NCBI GenBank assembly: GCA_035403085.1
Contig: DAONEM010000058.1
Coordinates: 1 to 7,414 of the forward strand
DNA from: JAMOAD01 sp023621955
GTDB lineage: Bacteria > Acidobacteriota > Aminicenantia > JAMOAD01
Reading direction: 5' to 3'
DNA length: 7,414 nucleotides
The notes beneath the pieces were generated by a model. It saw nothing but the letters and a program-made list of their open reading frames with translations. It was not told the DNA's origin and ran no database searches. Numbering within the stretch: position 1 is the stretch's first letter; each line of letters starts with the position of its first letter. The position numbers and the translations under genes are program-made. Shown in pieces: positions 1 through 6,871 of the stretch.

Positions 1-158
1 CTCAGGGAGAGGCCGGCGGGGAGGTAGACCCTCTCCAGGAGGCTTCCGTTCTCCCAACTCCCCCAACCTGGGGCCGAAAGGAGGGAGATCGGAAAGAGAA
101 GAAGGAGGAGGAGAATCCCTCTCTTTGCGGTGTCATGAAAAGGGTAAGGTCTGTTCAT
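1..158 (-). CDS. Exported protein of unknown function, N-terminal fragment (cut by left edge)
   Basis: This is an open frame of 52 codons plus 2 bases that leaves the window without a stop. It begins at the ATG at 158, preceded by GGGAGG (163-168) with a 4-base spacer. The translation starts MNRPYPFHDTAKRG, followed by a hydrophobic core (GILLLLLLFPISLLS) and a small-residue site near SAPG. This is a classic Sec signal peptide with a charged n-region, so the product is probably exported; I see no lipobox cysteine. The visible mature part (WGSWENGSLLERVYLPAGLSL) is too short to assign to a family. It lies on the same strand as the beta-galactosidase and 194 bases downstream of it, so it may be the next gene of the same transcript. 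An exported partner in glycan or glycoprotein breakdown is a natural guess from context only. I am fairly sure it is a gene and have no confident idea of its function. Confidence 0.6.
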   Translation of the reverse strand, partial: MNRPYPFHDTAKRGILLLLLLFPISLLSAPGWGSWENGSLLERVYLPAGLSL

Positions 159-277
159 AGGGCCTCCCGATAGCCTTTCTTGAAGGGAAAGGGGTCTCTC
201 TCTTTACCGGGAATTGCCGGGCTCTCCGGCGAGATTTCTCCCCTGGTGAAACCGAACCGTCGTTGCGTGGGCCTTGA

Positions 278-314
278 AGTACGGGCGTCGAGACTCCGGC
301 CCGACGCCCGTACT
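278..314 (-). other. Strong stem-loop downstream of the beta-galactosidase gene (no U-tract)
   Basis: A perfect 13-bp inverted repeat (AGTACGGGCGTCG at 278-290 pairing with CGACGCCCGTACT at 302-314) encloses an 11-base loop. It begins 38 bases after the beta-galactosidase stop codon. Neither strand shows a run of T after the stem, so it is not a standard intrinsic terminator. It may act as an mRNA-stabilising or processing structure between two operon genes, as a weak or Rho-assisted terminator, or as a DNA site. The rest of the 159-352 gap shows no convincing promoter. An open frame of 66 codons continues in the beta-galactosidase frame past its TGA, but nothing suggests it is used. Confidence 0.6.
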
Positions 315-352
315 CTGCGATGATCCTCGAAAGAGAACGGCGCCAACCCTTT

Positions 353-3300
353 TCAGAGTGAGGGTTGCGCCCTCTCCCCCTCCACCAAGGGTTGGATAAG
401 GAAAGAGTAGGTGTACTCCTTGGCGAAGAGTGTGTACTCGTCGTGGGGACGGGCGCCCCAACTGTTGTCGCCGCCGACGCCGGTCTGGCCGTAGTCGATG
501 TGGAGTTCCGTCCAGGGCCTTACCGGGATGTCCACTGTGTGACGGTTCTCCTTGTTCGGCCCCTTCTCGTAGTCCTCCCAGGAGGTGGGGGAGGCGCCGA
601 AGCAGAGAAGAGGGGATCCCGAAAAGAGGAGTCCCGTCCCCTGGGAGTCTGTGAAGGAGACCCAACGGACATCGCTCCTGTAGCCGCTCTCTTGGGGACG
701 GACGTAGGGGTGGGCGAGTCTGTCGGCGGGGGAGCGGTAGAGCCCCACCGGGGCGCCGCTCTTACGGTCCCAGTAGTTCTCCTGGGGCCCCCTTCCCAAC
801 CAGGCGACGTTCTTCAGCTCCGGGGCGAGCCTCGTGATCAAACCGAGTCTGGGAAGCTCCGGGAGCGGATCCCCTCCCGGGGTAAAGGTGTGGGTCACTC
901 TCAGGAGGCCGTCGGCCCGGAGCCGGTAGACCGTCTCCGTTCGGGAGAGGAGGGGGGGGTAGGAGAAGAGGATCCTGATCTCCACCTCCCGGGGGGAGAT
1001 CTTCCTGAGAGAGAAGCTCTCCAGCTTCCTCTCCTGGGAGGCCGTCAGCCAGGGACGGCACCGCTGGGGCATGCCGTTGCCGAAATCGTTGTCCGTCGGG
1101 GGGCGCCAGAAGTGGGGAAGAAGCTCTCCGGCCAGCAACTCCTTTTGGGAGGGGAGAAGGCGGTAGGAGAGGAGAGTCCCCTTCAGGGGCGAGAAGGTGA
1201 GCACCGCGTGGGAGGTCTCCACCACGAGACGATCCTGACGGTTCAGGAGCTTCAGCTTCTCCCCCTTGGCCAGGGGGGGGAGGGGCTTGGCGGGGCCGGC
1301 GCCGAGGGAGAACTGCTCCCAGGCCACGGTGTGACCGGCGGGAAGCAGTTCCGTAGGACTCTTTCGCAGGGCCGTCACCGTGAGGAAGAGCTCTCCTCCC
1401 GGAGGAGGGGTCAGGGAGGAGGGGAGGGAGAGGGTGAGGCTCCTCTTCTCATGGGGGGGACAGGGTGTTTCCGGTAGCTCCCCCGACGCCAGCGTAGAGC
1501 CGTCGCCCTCCACCTTCCAGAGGAGCCTGTACTCTCTCAGATCGGTGAAATCGTTGCGGTTCTCCACGGTCAGGTTTGCCGTCTCCCTCTGGAAGGAGAA
1601 GAGGAGGGGCTGGTAAACCTTCTTGACCTCCCCCAGGTGGGGGTGGGGAGTCCTGTCCGGGGCCACCAGGCCGTTGCAGCAGAAGTTGAAAGACGAGGGG
1701 GTTCCGGGGGGGCCGAAGTCCCCGCCGTAGGCGAAGTATCCCTCCCTTCCCTCCTGGGCGACGAAGATTCCCTGGTCCACCCAGTCCCAGATGAAGCCGC
1801 CCTGGAGCTGGGGGTGGGAGAGAATGACGTCCCAGTACTCTTTAAGGTTACCGACGCTGTTCCCCATGGCGTGGGCGTATTCGCACATGATCAGGGGTTT
1901 TTCCCGCTTCTGGGAGGCGTACTCCAGAATCTTGGGAATCCGAATGTACATAGGGGCGAAGATGTCGGTGTGGGCCTTCGTCTTCGCCTGTTCGTACTGG
2001 ACAGGGCGTGAGGGGTCACGCCTCTTGGTCCACTGGTAAGCTCTCTCGAAGTTGGACCCGTCCCCCGCCTCGTTGCCCAGGGACCAGATGATCACGGAGG
2101 GGTGGTTCTTGTCCCTCTCCACCATCCTGCGCACCCTGTGTAGATGCGCCTCAAGCCACTCGGGCCTCCCCGCCAGGGTGACACCCGGTTCGTAGCCCAT
2201 GCCGTGGGATTCGATGTTCGCCTCATCCACCAGGTAGAGGCCGTAGCGGTCGCAGAGTTCATACCACTCCGAGCGGTTGGGGTAGTGGCTCGTCCTGACG
2301 GCGTTGATGTTGTTCTCCTTCATGATCCGGATGTCCCGGACCATGGACTCCCGGGAGATCACCTTCGCCCCCTGCGGATCGAACTCGTGGCGGTTCACCC
2401 CCCGGATGAGGACGGCCTTGTTGTTCACCAGGAGCTGTCCTCCCTTGATTTCCACCCGTCTGAAGCCGATGGGGCTCTTGAGAACCTCCAGGCACCGGCC
2501 CTTACGGTTTTCCAGGGAGATTAAAAGGGTGTAGAGGTGGGGCTCTTCGGCGCTCCAGAGGAGGGGGGAGGGAACGGGGAGATCCACGGCCAACGTGGTC
2601 TCCTCCCCTCTCTTGAGGGCCTTGACGGGGAGGGGGGGAAAGGTTGTGCCCTTTCCCTGGGGGTCTCTCAGCTCCAGGGTGATCTTCGCCGAGGGGGAGA
2701 GGGGTCCCAGGTTCTTCAGGACGATCTCTCCGCCGACGCGCCCTTGGCTCAGGTCTTCGGAGAGGTTTCCCTGCAGGGTGAAATCCCGCACCGAGAGGGG
2801 GGAACGGGAGATGAGGCGGACCCCTCTCTCGACGCCGCTGATCCTCCACATGTCCTGGCACTCCAGGTAACTGCCGTCGCTGTAGCGGAAGATCTGCATG
2901 GAGACCGTGTTCTCCCCGGGACGGAGATGCGGCGTGATCCGGAACTCCGCCGGAGTCTTGCTGTCTTCGCTGTAACCCACGAAGCGGCCGTTGATCCAGA
3001 GGTAGAGGGCCGAGTTGGCCCCTTCCACCTGGATGAAGGTCTCACGGCTCCCCCAGGAGGGGGGGAGTGTGAAGGTCCGCTTGTAGGAGCCCACGGGGTT
3101 ATCCTTGTGGGGGACCTTGGGGGGATCGGCGGGGAAGGTGTAGTCGGAATCGACGTAGATCGGGGTTCCGTACCCCTGGAACTCCCAATTGGAGGGCACC
3201 GGGAACTCCTTCCACTCCTTCGTGTCGTACCCGTCCCTCTCGAAGCCCTGGGGGCGCAGGTCGGGTTCGGGAACCCAAAGAAACTTCCAGGGCCCGTTCA

Positions 3301-3505
3301 GGCTCATGTTCCAGGGGGATTCGCCGAAACGCGAGGCCAGGGCCTCCTCTTTGTCCGTGTAGGGGATGGTCTCGGCATGGGGGGGCTCGGCCTGGATCTC
3401 GAAGACCCTGGGGTTCTCCAGTTCCGGTGGTAAGAGGGTCTCCCTTCTCTCCTGAGAGGCGAAGAGAAGGAAGAGGGGGAGGAGCGGGAAGAGAAACTTC
3501 TTCAT
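353..3505 (-). CDS. Exported GH2 beta-galactosidase, LacZ type
   Basis: A complete LacZ-type glycoside hydrolase family 2 enzyme of 1050 residues, expected to release terminal beta-linked galactose. Residues number from the ATG at 3505. Order: signal peptide (MKKFLFPLLPLFLLFASQ), sugar-binding jelly roll (about 60-235), Ig-like domain, TIM barrel (about 352-635), a second Ig-like domain, and the C-terminal beta-galactosidase small-chain sandwich (about 758-1040). The LacZ active site is intact: acid/base Glu479 (SLGNEAGDG), nucleophile Glu542 (CEYAHAMGN), Mg ligands Glu432 and His434 (ANIESHGM), galactose contacts Asn106, Asp210, His373, His407, His545, Trp573 and Asn611, and Trp1016 in the position of E. 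coli Trp999. I prefer the start at 3505 over the ATG at 3511: AGGAGG at 3514-3519 lies 8 bases from the former but only 2 from the latter, and MKKF opens the signal peptide. Unlike cytosolic LacZ it is exported, so it probably acts on outside or periplasmic oligosaccharides or glycopeptides. It follows the glycyl radical enzyme gene on the same strand. True substrate linkage is not shown by sequence. Confidence 0.93.
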   Translation of the reverse strand: MKKFLFPLLPLFLLFASQERRETLLPPELENPRVFEIQAEPPHAETIPYTDKEEALASRFGESPWNMSLNGPWKFLWVPEPDLRPQGFERDGYDTKEWKEFPVPSNWEFQGYGTPIYVDSDYTFPADPPKVPHKDNPVGSYKRTFTLPPSWGSRETFIQVEGANSALYLWINGRFVGYSEDSKTPAEFRITPHLRPGENTVSMQIFRYSDGSYLECQDMWRISGVERGVRLISRSPLSVRDFTLQGNLSEDLSQGRVGGEIVLKNLGPLSPSAKITLELRDPQGKGTTFPPLPVKALKRGEETTLAVDLPVPSPLLWSAEEPHLYTLLISLENRKGRCLEVLKSPIGFRRVEIKGGQLLVNNKAVLIRGVNRHEFDPQGAKVISRESMVRDIRIMKENNINAVRTSHYPNRSEWYELCDRYGLYLVDEANIESHGMGYEPGVTLAGRPEWLEAHLHRVRRMVERDKNHPSVIIWSLGNEAGDGSNFERAYQWTKRRDPSRPVQYEQAKTKAHTDIFAPMYIRIPKILEYASQKREKPLIMCEYAHAMGNSVGNLKEYWDVILSHPQLQGGFIWDWVDQGIFVAQEGREGYFAYGGDFGPPGTPSSFNFCCNGLVAPDRTPHPHLGEVKKVYQPLLFSFQRETANLTVENRNDFTDLREYRLLWKVEGDGSTLASGELPETPCPPHEKRSLTLSLPSSLTPPPGGELFLTVTALRKSPTELLPAGHTVAWEQFSLGAGPAKPLPPLAKGEKLKLLNRQDRLVVETSHAVLTFSPLKGTLLSYRLLPSQKELLAGELLPHFWRPPTDNDFGNGMPQRCRPWLTASQERKLESFSLRKISPREVEIRILFSYPPLLSRTETVYRLRADGLLRVTHTFTPGGDPLPELPRLGLITRLAPELKNVAWLGRGPQENYWDRKSGAPVGLYRSPADRLAHPYVRPQESGYRSDVRWVSFTDSQGTGLLFSGSPLLCFGASPTSWEDYEKGPNKENRHTVDIPVRPWTELHIDYGQTGVGGDNSWGARPHDEYTLFAKEYTYSFLIQPLVEGERAQPSL

Positions 3506-3513
3506 CGGCATGA

Positions 3514-3519
3514 CCTCCT
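3514..3519 (-). promoter_or_regulatory. Shine-Dalgarno of the beta-galactosidase gene
   Basis: A perfect AGGAGG on the minus strand. Its distance to two in-frame ATGs (2 bases to 3511, 8 bases to 3505) decides the start in favour of 3505. A 10-bp palindrome, AAGAATTCTT (3520-3529), lies directly upstream and could fold over the site weakly. No terminator or convincing promoter is visible in the 3512-3555 gap, consistent with co-transcription with the gene before it. Confidence 0.75.
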
Positions 3520-3555
3520 AAGAATTCTTGGTATTCTGTGTTGTGGAGAGACTCG

Positions 3556-5919
3556 TTAGAATCCTTGGTGCTCCGTCCTATGGAGGATCTCGTTCTGCAG
3601 ATCCTCCCCGAGATCGACGAAGTAATCGCTGTAGCCGGCCACCCGCACGATCAGGTCTCTGTGGTTCTCCGGGTGCTTCTGGGCCTCCCTGAGGGTGGCG
3701 GCGTCCACCACGTTGAACTGGATGTGGTGGCCGTCCAGGCGGAAGTAGGTTCGGATCAGGTGGAGAACCCCCTGGAGTCCCTCCCTGTCCGAGAGGAGCC
3801 TGGGTGTGAACTTCTGGTTCAGAAGGGTGCCCCCCGTGGCCAGGTGGTCGATCTTCGAGGCCGAAAGGACCACTCCCGTAGGCCCCTTGGTGTCGGCGCC
3901 CTGGACAGGGGAGATCCCCTCGGAGAGGGGTTGGCCGCTCTTGCGCCCGTCCGGCGTGGCCCCGGTGACCCGGCCGAAGTAGACGTGGCAGGTCGTGGGA
4001 AGGAGGTTGATGCGGAAGACTCCGGAGCGGGTGTTGGGCCTGCCGTTCACGGCGTCGTGGTAGATCTTGAAGACCTCCCTGAGAATCCCGTCCGCCTCCT
4101 CGTCGTCGTTCCCGTACTTGGGCGTCTCGTTGAGAAGCCTGCGGCGAAGGGGCTCCCGTCCCTCAAAATCCTCGTCCAGGGCCTTCATGAACTCCTCCCA
4201 GGTGAGGCTCTTCTCCTGGTAGATGTGGTGCTTGAGGGCAGTCAGGGAGTCGGTGACCGATCCCAGCCCCACCCCTTGGATGTAGGAGGTGTTGTACCTG
4301 GCGCCGCCGTCGTGGTAGTCCTTCCCCTTCTCGATGCAGTCGCTGATGAGGAGGGAGAGGAAGGGGGCCGGGAGGTACTCCGCGAAGAGGCGTTCGATGG
4401 TGTTGCTCCCTCGGACCTTGATCTTCACGAAGTGCTCCACCTGGCGGCGGAAGGCTTCGAGCAGATCTTCGAAGCTTCGAAAATCCGCGGGGTTCCCCGT
4501 CTCAAGGCCGAGGAGAATCCCCCGTCGGGGGTCTCTGCCGTTGTGGAGGGTCAGCTCCAGAATCTTGGTCAGGTTGAAGTAGCCCGTGAGGATGTAGCTC
4601 TCCTTTCCGAAGGCCCCGGTCTCCACGCAACCGCTGGCCCCTCCGTTGCGGGCGTCCTGGAGGCTCTTGCCCTGGCGGAGCATCTCCTGGATGATGGCGT
4701 CGGTGTTGAAGACCGAGGGCTGGCCGAAGCCGGTCTTGATGATCTCCAGGGCCTTCAGGATGAAGCGGTCGGGGCTCTTCTTGCTCACCTGGATCATGGA
4801 GCTTGGTTGCAGGAGGCGCATCTCCTCGATCACGTCCAGGATCAGGTAGGTGAGTTCGTTCACTCCGTCGGAGCCATCCTCCTTCACACCTCCCAGGTTG
4901 ATGAGGGCGAAGTCTGTGTAGGTGTTGCTCTCCTCGGCGGTGATCCCCACCTTCGGCGGGGAGGGTTGGTTGTGAAAGCGGATCCAGAAGGCCTGCAGAA
5001 GCTCCTGGGCCCTCTCCTTCGTCAACGTGCCTTCCCGGGTCTCCCTCTCGTAAAAGGGCCACAGGTGCTGGTCGAGACGGCCGGGGTTGAAGCTGTCCCA
5101 GGGGTTGAGCTCGCAGATGACGCCCAGGTGGATGAACCAGTAGGCCTGAAGCGCCTCGTGAAAGGTCTCGGGGGCCTCCGCCGGAACCTTGCGGCAGATT
5201 CGGGCCATCTCCCTCAGCTCTTCCTTGCGCTCCTGCCGGGGGCACCTATCGGCCTCGCCCTCCAGAAAGTCGGCGTAGCGGTTCGCGAAGAGAATCACCG
5301 CCTCCGCGGACTCCTCCATGGCGGTCAACTCCTCCCTCTTGCGGTAGGCCTCGGTGTCCGTCAGGGGGTCCAGGCCTTCGATCCGCTCCCGGATCCGCCT
5401 CTGGAACTCCCTCAGCCCGCTCCTGTAGATCTTGTCGTCCAGGACCGTGTGGCCCGGGGCGCGCTGTTCCATGAACTCCGTGAAGATTCCGCTCTCGTAG
5501 GCGGCGATCCACTCCGGGGCCATGGTCGCGAAGAGTCTCTCCCTCTGGGAGCGGCCCTTCCAGAAGGGGATCAGGACCTCCTGAAAGATCTGGAAGGTCT
5601 CCGGGGAGACCCGGAAGGGGATCTTCGGCCGGGAGTCGAGGATCTTCAGGTCCTCCAGGGAGTGGATGTTGATCTCCGGGTAGGTGGGGGTCGCCTTGGG
5701 GGCGGGGCCGCGCTCCCCGACGATCAGCTCGTCCTCTTCCAGGTAGAGGCTCTTTCGGCTCAGGAAGGCCTTGAGGGCGGCGGATCTCTGCCGGGGGGCC
5801 GAGAGGTTGGCAAAGCCAGGGCTCCGGTAGACCTCCGTCAGAATCAGGGCCCTCTCTGGGGAGAGGGAGGGAACGGCCTGAAGACTCTTTTCTCTCAGCT
5901 TCGTGATCCTAGGGTTCAT
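3556..5919 (-). CDS. hypD: Glycyl radical enzyme, probable trans-4-hydroxy-L-proline dehydratase (HypD-like)
   Basis: A complete 787-residue glycyl radical enzyme. HypD removes water from trans-4-hydroxy-L-proline by radical chemistry, giving pyrroline-5-carboxylate, in the cytoplasm without oxygen. The glycyl radical loop near the C-terminus reads VRVAGYSDYF, with Gly762 as radical site. The active-site loop GGASGCVETGAFGKE carries the thiyl Cys431 and base Glu433. A single Cys rules out pyruvate formate-lyase (Cys-Cys), and GCVET rather than GCVEP argues against choline lyase and glycerol dehydratase. Compared with C. difficile HypD as I remember it (Phe152, His160, Asp278, Cys434, Glu436, Tyr450, Thr645, Gly765), the matching residues are Phe149, His157, Asp275, Cys431, Glu433, Tyr447, Thr642 and Gly762: a constant -3 offset. 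Blocks such as TEFMEQRAPGHTV, PGRLDQHL, PPKVGIT and DGHHIQFNV also agree. The start has AGGAGG 5 bases upstream and follows the activase stop by one base. A close relative acting on D-hydroxyproline or an N-methylated form is possible. The glycyl radical enzyme call is near certain; the substrate call is about 0.7. Confidence 0.9.
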   Translation of the reverse strand: MNPRITKLREKSLQAVPSLSPERALILTEVYRSPGFANLSAPRQRSAALKAFLSRKSLYLEEDELIVGERGPAPKATPTYPEINIHSLEDLKILDSRPKIPFRVSPETFQIFQEVLIPFWKGRSQRERLFATMAPEWIAAYESGIFTEFMEQRAPGHTVLDDKIYRSGLREFQRRIRERIEGLDPLTDTEAYRKREELTAMEESAEAVILFANRYADFLEGEADRCPRQERKEELREMARICRKVPAEAPETFHEALQAYWFIHLGVICELNPWDSFNPGRLDQHLWPFYERETREGTLTKERAQELLQAFWIRFHNQPSPPKVGITAEESNTYTDFALINLGGVKEDGSDGVNELTYLILDVIEEMRLLQPSSMIQVSKKSPDRFILKALEIIKTGFGQPSVFNTDAIIQEMLRQGKSLQDARNGGASGCVETGAFGKESYILTGYFNLTKILELTLHNGRDPRRGILLGLETGNPADFRSFEDLLEAFRRQVEHFVKIKVRGSNTIERLFAEYLPAPFLSLLISDCIEKGKDYHDGGARYNTSYIQGVGLGSVTDSLTALKHHIYQEKSLTWEEFMKALDEDFEGREPLRRRLLNETPKYGNDDEEADGILREVFKIYHDAVNGRPNTRSGVFRINLLPTTCHVYFGRVTGATPDGRKSGQPLSEGISPVQGADTKGPTGVVLSASKIDHLATGGTLLNQKFTPRLLSDREGLQGVLHLIRTYFRLDGHHIQFNVVDAATLREAQKHPENHRDLIVRVAGYSDYFVDLGEDLQNEILHRTEHQGF

Positions 5920-5920
5920 C

Positions 5921-6871
5921 TTATCCTCCTAAAGTCGTACAAAAGCCCTCCCTCTCCAGGGAGTCCCGGAAGGTCGAGACCGTCTCGGGGGAGGGCTGGG
6001 TGAAGAGCGGGGGTAGGGGCAGGCCCAACCGGGGGTACTTCTCCCTTCCCAGGGTGTGGTAGAGGAGAAGGTCAACCGGAGGGCGTCGGGAGAGACCGGA
6101 GAGGAACCGGACGAAACCCTCCAGGGCCTCGGAGTCGGCGTTGGCCCCGCCGACCAGGGGAATCCGGATTCTCAACGGGACCCCGCTTCGGACCAGGGCG
6201 CTCAGGTTGGCCAGGATCCTCCCGTTGGAGCGGCCGGTGAGGCGGCGGTGGAGCCCCTCGTCCAGGGCCTTGAGGTCGAAGAGGAAGAGGTCTGTCCGGG
6301 GAAGAACACTCTCGAAGGTCTCCCAGGGCACCTCTCCGCAGGTGTCAACCGCCGTGGAGATCCCCTCTTGGCGGCACTCCTGCAGTAGAAGCCTCAGGAA
6401 AGCGGGCTGGGCCAGGGGCTCCCCTCCGGAGAAGGTCACTCCGCCGCCGGATTCGCTGAAGAAGGGGCGCTCCTTGAGGATGACCGCCATCGCCTCCGCC
6501 AGGGTCATGGTCCTGCAGGAGGGGCGCAAGGCCCCGGTAGGACAGTGGGAGAAACAGAGGCCGCAGAGGGTGCAGAGCCCGCGGTCCAGGCGGATCCGTC
6601 CCCCCTCCAGGGAGAGCGCCCCTTCCGGGCAGAGGGGGAGGCACTCCCCGTCGCCGATGCACCGCTCCGGTACCACCAGGGGCCGGGATCCAAGGGGGGT
6701 TCCCTCGGGCGTGGGGGTTCCCTCGGGTATGAGGGTTCCCTCGGGGTTGTGGCACCAGAGACACCGCAGGGGACACCCTTGGAAGAAGAGGGTCACCCGG
6801 ATTCCCGGGCCGTCGTGGAGGGAGAAACGTTGGACGTTGAAGATCCGGCCTTTCGGCTCCGCTTCGACCAT
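5921..6871 (-). CDS. Glycyl radical enzyme activase (radical SAM, HypD-activating type)
   Basis: A radical SAM enzyme that uses reduced [4Fe-4S] and S-adenosylmethionine to place the glycyl radical on its partner, here surely the adjacent HypD-like enzyme. Numbered from the ATG at 6871 (316 residues): the opening GRIFNVQRFSLHDGPGIRVT is typical; the SAM cluster motif is Cys33-x3-Cys37-x2-Cys40; the ferredoxin-like insert has Cys71-x2-Asp74-x2-Cys77-x3-Cys81 and then a complete Cys100-x2-Cys103-x2-Cys106-x3-Cys110; the SAM-binding GGE is at 149-151; TCGE, FDLKALD, LTGRSN, RIRIPLVGG and YHTLGREKYPRLG follow as in the family. Asp74 replaces the usual second Cys of the first cluster. Residues 42-61 contain a PEGT repeat from an 18-bp tandem repeat. 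The frame could extend to a TTG at 6898, but that would add nine residues unlike the family, lacks a Shine-Dalgarno and runs through the predicted -10 and operator, so I prefer 6871. Its last two glycine codons form the Shine-Dalgarno of the next gene. Confidence 0.93.
   Translation of the reverse strand: MVEAEPKGRIFNVQRFSLHDGPGIRVTLFFQGCPLRCLWCHNPEGTLIPEGTPTPEGTPLGSRPLVVPERCIGDGECLPLCPEGALSLEGGRIRLDRGLCTLCGLCFSHCPTGALRPSCRTMTLAEAMAVILKERPFFSESGGGVTFSGGEPLAQPAFLRLLLQECRQEGISTAVDTCGEVPWETFESVLPRTDLFLFDLKALDEGLHRRLTGRSNGRILANLSALVRSGVPLRIRIPLVGGANADSEALEGFVRFLSGLSRRPPVDLLLYHTLGREKYPRLGLPLPPLFTQPSPETVSTFRDSLEREGFCTTLGG
5925..5930 (-). promoter_or_regulatory. Shine-Dalgarno of the glycyl radical enzyme gene, inside the activase gene end
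   Basis: AGGAGG lies in the final codons of the activase (TTA GGA GGA TAA), 5 bases from the ATG of the glycyl radical enzyme, with a single base between stop and start. This arrangement implies translational coupling, so activase and enzyme are made from one message by ribosomes that terminate and restart. Confidence 0.85.
6695..6748 (-). repeat. Three-copy 18-bp tandem repeat within the activase gene
   Basis: Three adjacent 18-bp units on the + strand at 6695-6712, 6713-6730 and 6731-6748 share the core GGGTTCCCTCGGG and differ only in a few flanking bases. The unit is a multiple of three, so gain or loss of a copy keeps the frame. On the coding strand it yields PEGTL-IPEGTP-TPEGTP, a proline-rich linker between the radical SAM cluster loop and the ferredoxin-like insert. 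Confidence 0.85.

Noticed and set aside
155..346. A 63-codon minus-strand frame starting with TTG, whose stop overlaps the ATG of the left-edge gene
   Set aside because: It is the in-frame continuation beyond the galactosidase TGA, has no Shine-Dalgarno or recognisable motif, is Arg-rich and encodes the stem-loop. An open frame of this size is expected by chance in GC-rich DNA.
278..355. UGA followed by a stem-loop as a possible selenocysteine signal at the galactosidase end
   Set aside because: The loop lies over 50 bases from the UGA, too far for a bacterial SECIS, and the protein already ends where GH2 enzymes end.
365..1477. A 370-codon + strand open frame, and others at 1637-2011, 2144-2524, 2537-3433 and 6141-6941
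   Set aside because: All lie antisense to the intact galactosidase or activase genes and have no recognisable domains or Shine-Dalgarno sites.
3556..5919. Annotation as pyruvate formate-lyase
   Set aside because: The active site has a single Cys with Glu two residues on (GCVE), not the Cys-Cys pair of pyruvate formate-lyase, and the HypD-like blocks are present throughout.
3538..6003. An 821-codon open frame on the + strand
   Set aside because: It lies antisense to the whole radical enzyme gene, whose own protein matches a known family over its full length. Long open antisense frames are common in GC-rich genes with strong codon bias, and the translation shows low-complexity Gly, Val, Asp, Leu content without domains.
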